Source of the DNA: HLUCCA09 sp039822045
Lineage (GTDB): Bacteria; Pseudomonadota; Alphaproteobacteria; Rhodobacterales; Rhodobacteraceae
Direction of reading: 5' to 3'
DNA: 64,000 nt
NCBI GenBank assembly: GCA_039822045.1
Contig: JBCBMY010000001.1
Span: forward strand, 434,001 to 498,000
The position numbers and the translations under genes are program-made. Under the pieces are notes generated by a model. The model was not told the DNA's origin. It saw only the letters and a program-made list of their open reading frames with translations, and did no database searches. Positions 16,951 to 25,017 of the stretch are shown here, one piece after another (positions within the stretch are counted from its first letter, which is position 1; each line of letters begins with the position of its first letter).

Positions 16951-17037
16951 ATCTGACTTGGAACATCGGGCCGGTTAGGCGGCTTGCCCCACAGGCAGAG
17001 CACGCGCCGGCCCTCCTAGGCTGAAAGCGAGGTTAAG

Positions 17038-17241
17038 ATGAGATCCCCATTGCAGCATCCCGCCGTCGCCAGAGCCGGCGCGTGCCAATCGTCCGTTCCC
17101 GGTGCAGACTTGGCCGCGAGCGGGTATCTCGACACGGCGCTCGAATACGGGTCCTCGCTTCTGAAGAGTGAGAACTTCTGGTCAGGCGTCGGCGGCGCGG
17201 CCACGATCATGGGTGCAATCGCGAAATCATTGGGCGACTAA
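17038..17241 (+). CDS. Candidate precursor peptide 4 (67 aa), longer variant
   Basis: A 67-residue frame with GAGG 6 nt before the ATG. The N-terminus MRSPLQHPAVARAGA keeps Pro4, Pro8, Val10, Arg12 and also Pro21-Gly22, as in peptides 1 and 3, but the rest is longer. The C-terminal part has two amphipathic stretches (LDTALEYGSSLLKSENFW and GGAATIMGAIAKSLGD). One Cys is at position 16. It is the last member of the array and precedes the Gly-rich protein gene by 29 nt. Length and core differ from the other three, so it may give a two-segment product. Confidence 0.72.
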   Translation: MRSPLQHPAVARAGACQSSVPGADLAASGYLDTALEYGSSLLKSENFWSGVGGAATIMGAIAKSLGD

Positions 17242-17270
17242 CCCGATCCCCCAAGAAAGAGGCAAAGGCC

Positions 17271-17714
17271 ATGGCGGAAGAAGACTCAGGTGGCAAGGCT
17301 CCCGCAAAGCGGTCCAGCAAACGCGGAGCCAAGGGCGGCGGGTCCTACGGAAACGGAAACGGGAATGGCAACAACGCAGGAAAAGGCGGCGGTGGTGGCG
17401 GCGAAGAAAAGGGCCACAGCACGGTCAAAGGATCCACCACGCGCCCGCCGTTCCTGAGCTCTCCCATTCGAGACCCGGGACTGCCGGGTGCCGAAGGCAA
17501 GGAACGGGAAATCCCTGGGCTCAGGATCGACGCCGACACGCGGGCCGAGCAGCTCGGCGGCAGCTATCCGGTCGACGCGAACCATACCTCGTCCGACTAT
17601 GCATCGCTGGCGCGTCAATCCGAAAGGTCGCGGCCAACGCAGTCGCTGGTTTCGGCGCGGACCGGGGTGATGCGCGGACCGCGGCCGCCGGTTCGCGTTC
17701 GGATCATCCGGTAG
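17271..17714 (+). CDS. Gly/Lys-rich basic protein of the peptide locus, 147 aa, function unknown
   Basis: The ATG at 17271 follows an AAAGAGG sequence at a suitable distance. Residues 1-50 are low complexity: Lys/Arg with Gly and Asn runs (GNGNGNGNNAGKGGGGGG). Residues 55-147 are also polar and look disordered, with Pro-containing short motifs (RPPFLSSPIRDPG) and a basic end (RGPRPPVRVRIIR). It does not share the leader pattern of peptides 1-4. No signal peptide or membrane segment. It lies between the peptide array and the S9 peptidase gene, 22 nt from the latter. It may be another substrate, a nucleic-acid-binding or a cargo protein; the sequence does not decide. Confidence 0.65.
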   Translation: MAEEDSGGKAPAKRSSKRGAKGGGSYGNGNGNGNNAGKGGGGGGEEKGHSTVKGSTTRPPFLSSPIRDPGLPGAEGKEREIPGLRIDADTRAEQLGGSYPVDANHTSSDYASLARQSERSRPTQSLVSARTGVMRGPRPPVRVRIIR

Positions 17715-17736
17715 AGCCGCCGCGAGCAACAGCACT

Positions 17737-19788
17737 ATGGACCCGCCGCCGTTGGGACGCCGTGCCGTAGATCCCTCGCACCCGGCGCGGTGTGTCTCAG
17801 AAGCCTACGAGTGGCTGCGGGATCCGCAGAGTCCGAAGGTTCAAGCGCAGATCGCCGCCGAGAACGCCTCGTCGGCGGCGCAGGTCTCTGCGCTCAGCCG
17901 GCTCCGAACCGAAATCTACGACGAAATCGTTGAACGGCTGGCATTGGCCCGTGAGGATCTGCCCGCACGTCGGGGCGCATGGCTCTACTACTCCGAGACG
18001 ACGGCGGATTCCGGCTATCCGGTGCACCGGCGGCGCCCGGCTGACGGTGTCGGAGAACCCGAGACAGTGCTTGATGAAAGACATCTGGCGGAAGGCACGG
18101 ATTATCTGTCCATCTCCCAATTCAGGGTCAGCCCCGATCACCGCCTGTGCGCCTACCTCTTTGATACTAAGGGTGAAGAGCGGCACCTTCTGGGGCTTGT
18201 CGAGATCGCCACGGGCCGACATGTGGTGCTGGCAAGGAACCTCGCCGGCAGCGGGCTCGCCTGGTTCGCGGACAGCCGCCACCTGGCCGTGGCAGCCCTG
18301 GATGATCTGAACAGACCCGACCGGATCAAGATGTTCCCGGCAGACGCCAGCGAGCCGGCCGGTCGGGTTGTGGTGTCCGAGCCTGATCCGGCCTTCCGGC
18401 TCACTGTCGCCGAGACCGAAAGCGGCGCTTACCTGGTCGTCCTCTCGGCGGCGCTCGACACAACAGAGCTTGCGATCCTGGACGCGCAAGATCCGAGCGC
18501 AGTGCCCCGGATCCTCCACCGGCGGACGCCCGGCCACCACGTGCGTGCGACGCACGTTCCACCATCCTTCTTCCTTCTCGACCGGAGCGCAGGTCATCCG
18601 GACCGGCTCTTTCGGTTACCCGAGGCAGACATCGGACGTCCGCCGGACCTCCTTCAGGAAGCGGCCCCGAACGACGCGATCGAGGCGATCTTTGCCTTTC
18701 AGGATTTTCTCGCCGTCAGGGAACGCCAGAGCGGGCAGGCGCAGCTTCGCATCCTGCCGGCAGATGGCAGCCCGGCGCATTCCGTGGCGCTGCCCATGGT
18801 CAACGCGACCATTCACTCCGAACCAAATCTCAGCTTCGACAGCCGCTACCTGCGCTTTGGCATCGACAGTTTCACGGAGCCCTACAGCGTCTACGACTAC
18901 GATGTGACGGCCCGCAGCTTGAGCCTGAAAGACCGGATGCCGTGCCAGCACTACGATCCCGCCGGCTATGTGAACGAACGGATTGAGATTCCGGCCGCAG
19001 ATGGCACTTCGATTCCCGTCTCTCTTGTACGGCGCAACGACCATGCAAAGAACGGAGCCGGCCCGATCCTTCTCTACGGCTACGGGGCCTATGGCACGAG
19101 CATCGACCCTGAGTTCAGCCCCGTGCTGTTCAGCCTCGTGGACCGGGGCATCGGCTACGCGGTGGCCCATGTCCGGGGCGGCGGCGAGTTGGGAACGGGC
19201 TGGCATAAGGCCGGCCGGGGTCTGAAAAAGTCGACCGGGATCAGCGACTTCATAGCCGTGGCCCAGGGCCTCAGGGACAGGGGCATCGCCGCTCCCGGAT
19301 TGATGGCCGCGATGGGGCAGAGCGCCGGGGGCCTTTTGGTTGCTGCTGCCATGAACCGGCAACCCGACCTGTTTCGTGCCGTCGTCCTGCAGCGGCCCTA
19401 CCTCGATCTCATTGGGGTTCTGTCCGACAGCGACCTGCCGCTGACGCAAACGGACCGGCTCGAATGGGGAAACCCAGCCCAGGAGCCAGACCGGTCGAAC
19501 TTGCTGGCTCTGTCCCCCCTAGAGAACATTGGGCGGGCAACCTATCCCGAGGTCTTGGCGATCTGTGCCCTGAACGACCCCAGGACCCACTACTGGGAGA
19601 CCATGTCCTGGGCTGCGAGGCTGCGAGAGGCCGCGACACCGCCCCTCACCCCTTCCGTGTTGGTTCAGGCTGTCGGCGGCCACCAGGGCGCATCAGACCG
19701 CTTTGAGGAAATCGATGAATGGGCCCTGATTTTCGCTTTCCTCGTCGATCGTCTCGGCGGGCCCTACAAGACAAATGCCAGTCAATAG
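17737..19788 (+). CDS. Prolyl oligopeptidase family S9A peptidase, oligopeptidase B-like
   Basis: A 683-residue cytosolic-type serine peptidase. It opens with the family block EAYEWLRDP, has a beta-propeller region to about residue 400, and a C-terminal alpha/beta hydrolase with YGYGAYG, HVRGGGELGTGWH, catalytic Ser529 (GQSAGG, where most members have GGSAGG), Asp614 (NDPRTHYWE) and His649 (GGHQGAS). Oligopeptidase B members cut short peptides after Arg/Lys; other S9A members are macrocyclases in plant and fungal peptide pathways (known). It is 22 nt after the Gly-rich protein and in line with the precursor-like genes, each with a basic residue at position 12. A role in leader trimming or ring closure is inference. 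No clear Shine-Dalgarno is seen at the chosen ATG. Confidence 0.9.
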   Translation: MDPPPLGRRAVDPSHPARCVSEAYEWLRDPQSPKVQAQIAAENASSAAQVSALSRLRTEIYDEIVERLALAREDLPARRGAWLYYSETTADSGYPVHRRRPADGVGEPETVLDERHLAEGTDYLSISQFRVSPDHRLCAYLFDTKGEERHLLGLVEIATGRHVVLARNLAGSGLAWFADSRHLAVAALDDLNRPDRIKMFPADASEPAGRVVVSEPDPAFRLTVAETESGAYLVVLSAALDTTELAILDAQDPSAVPRILHRRTPGHHVRATHVPPSFFLLDRSAGHPDRLFRLPEADIGRPPDLLQEAAPNDAIEAIFAFQDFLAVRERQSGQAQLRILPADGSPAHSVALPMVNATIHSEPNLSFDSRYLRFGIDSFTEPYSVYDYDVTARSLSLKDRMPCQHYDPAGYVNERIEIPAADGTSIPVSLVRRNDHAKNGAGPILLYGYGAYGTSIDPEFSPVLFSLVDRGIGYAVAHVRGGGELGTGWHKAGRGLKKSTGISDFIAVAQGLRDRGIAAPGLMAAMGQSAGGLLVAAAMNRQPDLFRAVVLQRPYLDLIGVLSDSDLPLTQTDRLEWGNPAQEPDRSNLLALSPLENIGRATYPEVLAICALNDPRTHYWETMSWAARLREAATPPLTPSVLVQAVGGHQGASDRFEEIDEWALIFAFLVDRLGGPYKTNASQ

Positions 19789-20157
19789 ATGCTCCGGCAA
19801 AGATGTGGACAACGCAATGACATCAATCCGGTTGCACACCTCTCAATTCACGAAAGGCCCGGCGCAACTGGAATTTACTAATCCGCGCGGGGTGGTCGCA
19901 AGTCCGCATGAGCAATAGTATGAAAAGCTCATGTCAAATTCGAACATCAAGCCAGATGATGAGGCTTTGGGAATTCAAGCCAGTAACGAGCCTGATCAAT
20001 CCCCTTTGCGCGCGCGAAATCCGCAGCTTTACGATCGAAGATTGATATCACTTGGCCTCACCTCGCAACATACCCAATCGCTCTTGTTCCAAGGATAAGG
20101 CAACGCTGACATCATCTCGACATCAACTCTCGGCCGCGTTGAACCAGGGAGGCTATC
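19789..20157. other. Intergenic region before the lipase gene
   Basis: About 370 bp of lower GC than the flanks. I see no RNA gene and no clear promoter or terminator. A frame for a 55-residue peptide (19931-20098) lacks a ribosome-binding site and family features and is not called. A GGGAGG sequence at 20147-20152 serves the GTG start of the lipase gene. Confidence 0.4.
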
Positions 20158-21537
20158 GTGGCGCAGAAACCGTTCGTAATCTTCTTGCACGGTATTTTCG
20201 GATCGCGCCTGTCCGCGAGCGACGGCGAGGAAGTCTGGCCGCCAACAGCGTCTGAATATATCCGAAAAGCCTATAGGCGAACAGACAAGCTGCTCGATCC
20301 TGGGTTGCTTGTCACCGATATCATTCGCCGCGCGTCATGCTGTGATGTCTATCAACCGGTTATCGATGATTTCGAGAAGATTGGTTACAGCGAAAATGCC
20401 GACGGTGAAGTCGGAACACTCATCCTTTTCAATTATGATTGGCGCAAAGATCTCCGCTCGACGTCGGATAGCCTCGCAGAGACGCTCGACACCCTGGCGC
20501 CGGACGCCGAGATCCGGCTTGTGGCCCATTCCATGGGCGGGTTGGTTTGTCGCGACCTTCTGGAGTCCGGCCGCTACAGCGTACGATCGTGGTTTCCCAA
20601 GGTCCGAGCCCTCATCACTCTGGGCACGCCTCATATGGGGGCGCCTCTTGCCCTTCTGCGCGCCGCGGGCCTCGATGGCGCGATGGGTATGTCTGCGAGT
20701 GATGTGAAGCGCTTAGCCGGCGACAGTCGCTATCCGTCCGCGTACCAATTGTTGCCTCCGCCCGGAACGGCCTACGTGCGCGACGTCAACGAGGGCGAGG
20801 ACAAGGGTTTCGTCGTCGACACGTTCAACCAGGGCTTCATCACCAGCCATGGCCTCTCGGCCGCCAATATGCAGGCGAACAGGGACTTCCACGCGGGTCT
20901 CGATCTTGTGCAGAGAAGGCCCTCTCATGTCGATTACTACCTGTTCGCCTCCTCCACGGAGGAAACATTGAACCGCTTTCAAACGGCAAGCGGCCAATTG
21001 CTCCCCCTGAAAGACCGGCGCGGCGGCGACGAAACGGTGCCCGCAGCTTCGGCTGCCTCCCCGTTCGCCTCAACGGAGTTTGTCGCCGGGGCCCACGGAA
21101 AGATCTTTCGCGACGTCTCGCTGCGCAATCGACTTTACAGGTTGTTGGGCGCTCCAATTGCCATTCGGCCGTCAAGTGCAACTGACCGGCCGGCAGAGGA
21201 CGCGCTTGTCGCCAATCTCGTTATACCCGACGAGCCGGTCTCCCGCGGCGCAGTGATCTCCGTCAATCTCGTGTTTCGCGAGCCGGTCACGGAATTCAAG
21301 GATACGATTGTCTTTGAGCCACTTCGCGAGATTGGCCCGCCGGCAGAGGTGCCGGTCGGCGACAGTTCTGTGATGGATGTCAGCTACGAAGGTGCTCCGC
21401 TCGAAGTTCTGTCTTTGAGGGTCAGAGCGCCTGCGAAGGCCGGCTTCTATGCCGCCAAACTGGCGCAGAACGAGCTTGGCGAGCCGGTGCAACTTGTTTT
21501 GACGGTGTCGACGGACGGTGTGCCAAACAACGACTGA
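20158..21537 (+). CDS. LCAT-type alpha/beta-hydrolase (lecithin:cholesterol acyltransferase/lipase family)
   Basis: A 459-residue protein starting at GTG 20158, which has GGGAGG 5 nt upstream. The oxyanion block HGIFGSRL (residues 11-18), the segment FNYDWRKDL, the nucleophile elbow AHSMGG with Ser125, Asp near 290 (GGDETVP) and His near 313 (GAHGKIF) follow the order of LCAT-like lipases/acyltransferases, which act on acyl esters of phospholipids. No signal peptide, so it would be cytoplasmic or delivered by another route. The last ~110 residues form a separate beta-rich domain. It could be an effector of the neighbouring injection system; that rests only on location. The gene is 370 nt from the peptidase gene and is probably a separate unit. 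Confidence 0.85.
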   Translation: MAQKPFVIFLHGIFGSRLSASDGEEVWPPTASEYIRKAYRRTDKLLDPGLLVTDIIRRASCCDVYQPVIDDFEKIGYSENADGEVGTLILFNYDWRKDLRSTSDSLAETLDTLAPDAEIRLVAHSMGGLVCRDLLESGRYSVRSWFPKVRALITLGTPHMGAPLALLRAAGLDGAMGMSASDVKRLAGDSRYPSAYQLLPPPGTAYVRDVNEGEDKGFVVDTFNQGFITSHGLSAANMQANRDFHAGLDLVQRRPSHVDYYLFASSTEETLNRFQTASGQLLPLKDRRGGDETVPAASAASPFASTEFVAGAHGKIFRDVSLRNRLYRLLGAPIAIRPSSATDRPAEDALVANLVIPDEPVSRGAVISVNLVFREPVTEFKDTIVFEPLREIGPPAEVPVGDSSVMDVSYEGAPLEVLSLRVRAPAKAGFYAAKLAQNELGEPVQLVLTVSTDGVPNND

Positions 21538-21782
21538 TCCCGTCACGCTTCAGGATGTGTCGAGCCGCATGGCGTCGCCGCAGGCGGCCTCGACGCCGAA
21601 GAGGCTATGAGGTCGCAGACTACACGCGAGTTCAAGGCCGACTTGCCCTTGCACTCAGGGGCGACCCGAGCGCAACCGTTGCCCACGGTTTAAGCTCCGG
21701 CTCTGGGCCACGTGGCACCAAGCTTGAGCCGGCTGCGTGGCCCCGACCGCTCGCGTTCAGCAGAGATGACCCGAAGGCGGGG

Positions 21783-21859
21783 TGGTAGGCCCGGCAGGAC
21801 TTGAACCCGCAACCAAAGCGTTATGAGCGCTCTGCTCTAACCAATTGAGCTACAGGCCC
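21783..21859 (-). tRNA. tRNA with CAU anticodon (tRNA-Ile2 or elongator tRNA-Met)
   Basis: The reverse complement folds as a full cloverleaf: acceptor GGGCCTG/CGGGCCT (with a G-U first pair), D arm GCTC/GAGC, anticodon stem GAGCG/CGCTT with loop CTCATAA, T arm GCGGG/CCTGC with TTCAAGT, discriminator A, and an encoded CCA at 21785-21783. The CAU anticodon fits Met or lysidine-modified Ile2; it is not an initiator type because the acceptor 1-72 position and stem differ from fMet. Its 3' end points toward the CIS/peptide region. Confidence 0.95.
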
Positions 21860-22055
21860 GCACTGCGTCGCAGCTAGCCCGTGCGGGGTAGGGTGGTCAA
21901 GATCCCCAGAACGCGTCCCGGCCCGTAGAGCGCGCGCGTTGTGGCGGTCAGGGCGATGCGGTAAGGCCGCGATGCGGGTCCGGGAACAGGCGGTTCTGAA
22001 CCCAACGCGGTGGGCTAGGCGGGCAATGGCAAACGAGCGGAAGGATGCGGGAGAC

Positions 22056-23099
22056 ATGGCAGAACCCAGCACATTGAGCTATCGGGATGCGGGTGTCGAT
22101 ATTGATGCCGGCAACTCCCTGGTCGACCGGATAAAGCCGGCGGTTCAGGCAACGTCGCGACCCGGATCCATGGGCGGGATCGGTGGGTTCGGCGGCCTGT
22201 TCGATCTTCGGGCTGCGGGCTTCAGCGATCCGATCCTCGTCGCCGCGACGGACGGGGTCGGAACCAAGCTCAAGATCGGGATCGAGACGCAGCGGTTAGG
22301 GGGCTTGGGCCAGGACCTCGTCGCGATGTGCGTCAACGATCTGGTGTGCCAGGGCGCCGAGCCCCTGTTCTTTCTCGATTACTTCGCCACCAGTTCACTG
22401 GAGGTCGGGCAGGCGGCCGCGGTCGTCGAAGGCGTGGCGCAGGCCTGTGCGCGGGCGGGCTGTGCGCTCCTGGGCGGCGAGACCGCCGAGATGCCAGGCA
22501 TGTACATGCCCGGCGAGTTCGATTTGGCGGGCTTCGCCGTGGGTGCGATGGAAAGGGGCGCCGGCCTGCCTGCCGGAGTGGCGGAGGGCGACGTCGTGCT
22601 GGGGCTTGCCTCGGACGGCCTCCATTCCAACGGATTTTCCCTGGTGCGCAAGGTTGTGGAGCGGAGCGGGCTCAGCTGGGCAGACCCGGCTCCCTTTGGC
22701 GCGCTGAGCCTCGGGGAGGAGCTGTTGACCCCCACGCGCCTCTACGTGGCCTCGGTTCTGGGCGCGGTTCGGGCGGGTGGGGTTCATGGCGCCGCCCACA
22801 TCACCGGAGGCGGCCCTACCGAGAACCTTCCGCGCTTCCTTCCCGATGGGCTGGGCATCGAAGTCGATCTCGGCGCATGGGCGCTTCCTGCGGTCTTTGG
22901 CTGGCTGGCCGAGGCCGGTGGCATCTCACGAGAGGAACTCGTGCGCACCTTCAATGCCGGCATTGGCATGGCCCTCGCCGTTGCGCCCGACCGAGCCGAC
23001 GCGCTCGGTGCCCTCCTCACCGACGCCGGCGAGCGGGTGATCCCCCTTGGCCGCGTCGTGCCGGGCAGCGGGGTGACCTATACCGGCACGCTGCGCTGA
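22056..23099 (+). CDS. purM: Phosphoribosylformylglycinamidine cyclo-ligase (AIR synthetase)
   Basis: A 347-residue PurM from the ATG at 22056; an upstream in-frame ATG at 22026 would add 10 residues. It forms the imidazole ring of AIR in purine synthesis using ATP. Hallmarks: LSYRDAGVDIDAGN at the start, VAATDGVGTKLKI, MCVNDLVCQGAEPLFFLDY, LLGGETAEMPGMY and HITGGGPTENLPR. It is followed after 13 nt by purN, with which it forms an operon, then rnd. The region between the tRNA and this gene (about 190 bp) must hold the promoter; I see no sharp match. Confidence 0.97.
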   Translation: MAEPSTLSYRDAGVDIDAGNSLVDRIKPAVQATSRPGSMGGIGGFGGLFDLRAAGFSDPILVAATDGVGTKLKIGIETQRLGGLGQDLVAMCVNDLVCQGAEPLFFLDYFATSSLEVGQAAAVVEGVAQACARAGCALLGGETAEMPGMYMPGEFDLAGFAVGAMERGAGLPAGVAEGDVVLGLASDGLHSNGFSLVRKVVERSGLSWADPAPFGALSLGEELLTPTRLYVASVLGAVRAGGVHGAAHITGGGPTENLPRFLPDGLGIEVDLGAWALPAVFGWLAEAGGISREELVRTFNAGIGMALAVAPDRADALGALLTDAGERVIPLGRVVPGSGVTYTGTLR

Positions 23100-23112
23100 G
23101 GCACCCGGGCTG

Positions 23113-23706
23113 ATGCATCGCGTGGCCATCCTGATCTCGGGCTCCGGCAGCAACATGGTAAAGCTGGTCGAGGCCTTGCAGGGCGCGCCCGATGCGGGAC
23201 ATGCGGCACTTGTCGTGTCGAACGTCCCGGGTGCGGCCGGCCTCGCCAAGGCAGAGGCACTCGGCGTGCCGGCCATCGCCGTCGATCATCGCGCCTATGG
23301 CAAAGACAGGGCCGCCTTTGAACGCGCGCTCGAGGCGGCGCTCGCGCCCTATGGCCCTGACATCCTGTGCCTTGCCGGCTTCATGCGTGTCCTGACCGAG
23401 GGTTTCGTCGCGCCGCGGGCAGGTCGCATCCTGAACGTTCACCCCTCGCTTCTTCCGGCCTATCGCGGGCTCAACACGCATGCCCGCGCGCTCGCTGCTG
23501 GCGACACCGAGCATGGCTGCACTGTCCACCTTGTGACGCCCGAACTCGACGATGGGCCAATTCTGGGCCGGGCACGCGTTCCGGTCGATCCAGACGACAC
23601 GCCCGAGACGCTCGCGACCCGGGTGCTCGCGGCCGAGCACCGCCTCTATCCTGCCGTGCTCCTTAGGTATCTTCGCGGGGAAACGGACTGTCTGGATCTC
23701 CCCTGA
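23113..23706 (+). CDS. purN: Phosphoribosylglycinamide formyltransferase (GART)
   Basis: A 197-residue folate-dependent GAR transformylase. It begins HRVAILISGSGSNM (the P-loop-like GAR-binding GSGSN), and contains LAGFMRVL and LNVHPSLLPAYRG, with the catalytic Asn-His pair in the second block, and the Asp of VTPELDDGPIL. It transfers the formyl group of 10-formyl-THF to GAR in purine synthesis. Typical length of the family is about 200. It lies 13 nt after purM. A downstream gap of 92 nt separates it from rnd. Confidence 0.96.
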   Translation: MHRVAILISGSGSNMVKLVEALQGAPDAGHAALVVSNVPGAAGLAKAEALGVPAIAVDHRAYGKDRAAFERALEAALAPYGPDILCLAGFMRVLTEGFVAPRAGRILNVHPSLLPAYRGLNTHARALAAGDTEHGCTVHLVTPELDDGPILGRARVPVDPDDTPETLATRVLAAEHRLYPAVLLRYLRGETDCLDLP

Positions 23707-23798
23707 GTTTCCTTCGCCCGAAATAGCCGTTAGGAGGGGAAGGGTTCGGCCCCAGGGATCGGACCAGCCACAACGATAGAGGGCAGAGCTCCCGCCTC

Positions 23799-24956
23799 AT
23801 GCGCATCCTGACCACGACCGAAGACCTCGCTGCCTTTTGCACTGCCGCCGCCGAGGCCCCCTATGTCACCGTGGACACGGAGTTTCTAAGGGAGCGAACC
23901 TATTGGTCGAAGCTGTGCCTGGTGCAACTGGCGCTTCCGGGTGACGGCGAGGCGGTTTTGGTGGACCCGATCGAGGGCGGAGACGCTCTGTCGCTGCAGC
24001 CGCTCTACGATCTGATGGCCGATACTCGCGTCATGAAGGTCTTCCACGCCGCGCGGCAGGATCTTGAGATCTTCCACCACGAGGGCGATGTCCTCCCACA
24101 GCCCCTGTTTGACACCCAAGTGGCGGCGATGGTCTGCGGCTTCGGCGAGCAGGTGGGCTATGAAACTCTGGTGAAGAAGATCGCCCGGGCCTCGGTCGAC
24201 AAGACCTCGCGCTTTACCGACTGGTCCCGGCGTCCCCTGACCGATGCCCAGATGGCCTATGCCCTGGCGGACGTCACGCATTTGCGGGTGATCTATGAAA
24301 CCCTCGCGGACGAACTGGAGCAGTCAGGGCGCCGGGCCTGGGTCGAAGAGGAGCTCTCGACGCTGCTTGACCCGTCCACCTATGTGGTCGAGCCCGAAGA
24401 GGCGTGGCGACGGGTCAAGACCCGCACAAATTCGGGCAAGTTTCTGGCGGTTGTGCGCGAGCTGGCTCAGTTTCGAGAGATCCACGCGCAGTCCAACAAC
24501 ATCCCGCGGAACCGGGTCTTCAAGGACGATGCGCTGCTGGAGCTCGCTTCGACGAAGCCGCAATCGATGAAGGACCTTGCGCGATCGCGCATGCTGCTGC
24601 GCGAGGCGCGGAAGGGTCCGATTGCCGACGGTATTCTAGAGGCGGTCAGCAAGGGCCTCGAATGCCCAAAGGAGCAGTGGCCCGAGGCCGACACCTCGCG
24701 TGACCGGCTCCACGTGAACCCGGCGCTGGCCGATCTCTTGCGCGTTCTCTTAAAGGCCAAGGCCGAGGGCGCAGGCGTGGCGCAAAAGCTCATAGCATCG
24801 GCGGCAGATCTGGATGCGATCGCGGCCGGCGAGCGCGAGGCCGCGGCGCTCAAGGGCTGGCGGCGCGAACTCTTCGGCGACGATGCGCTGCGCTTGTGCA
24901 ATGGCGAAATCGCGCTGGCGGCCAACGGCGCCCAAGTGGAAGTCGTGGCCCTTTGA
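23799..24956 (+). CDS. rnd: Ribonuclease D
   Basis: A 385-residue DEDDy exonuclease that trims tRNA 3' ends. The N-terminal exonuclease domain has YVTVDTEFLRE (the DxE site), KVFHAARQDLEIF (second Asp), and DVTHLRVIYETL, with an upstream DAQMAYALAD giving the Tyr/Asp site. HRDC-like domains follow (residues about 210-290 and on). Length agrees with E. coli RNase D. Same direction as purMN, as in many Rhodobacterales. Confidence 0.94.
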   Translation: MRILTTTEDLAAFCTAAAEAPYVTVDTEFLRERTYWSKLCLVQLALPGDGEAVLVDPIEGGDALSLQPLYDLMADTRVMKVFHAARQDLEIFHHEGDVLPQPLFDTQVAAMVCGFGEQVGYETLVKKIARASVDKTSRFTDWSRRPLTDAQMAYALADVTHLRVIYETLADELEQSGRRAWVEEELSTLLDPSTYVVEPEEAWRRVKTRTNSGKFLAVVRELAQFREIHAQSNNIPRNRVFKDDALLELASTKPQSMKDLARSRMLLREARKGPIADGILEAVSKGLECPKEQWPEADTSRDRLHVNPALADLLRVLLKAKAEGAGVAQKLIASAADLDAIAAGEREAAALKGWRRELFGDDALRLCNGEIALAANGAQVEVVAL

Positions 24957-25017
24957 GCCGCAAAGACGCGCTCTCGCTGTCCGACTGCAAGGCCGACGGG
25001 GTCGACGGCGTCAACGC

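Noticed and set aside
13226..19788. Classical cyanobactin cluster
   Set aside because: Only the protease resembles PatG. There is no YcaO-type cyclodehydratase, no prenyltransferase and no PatE-like precursor, so the known name should not be used.
19931..20098. 55-codon plus-strand frame before the lipase gene
   Set aside because: No ribosome-binding site, no shared leader pattern with the peptide array and no recognisable family.
21783..21859. Initiator tRNA-fMet
   Set aside because: The anticodon is CAU, but the 1-72 pair and anticodon stem do not show the initiator features, so an elongator Met or Ile2 reading is kept.
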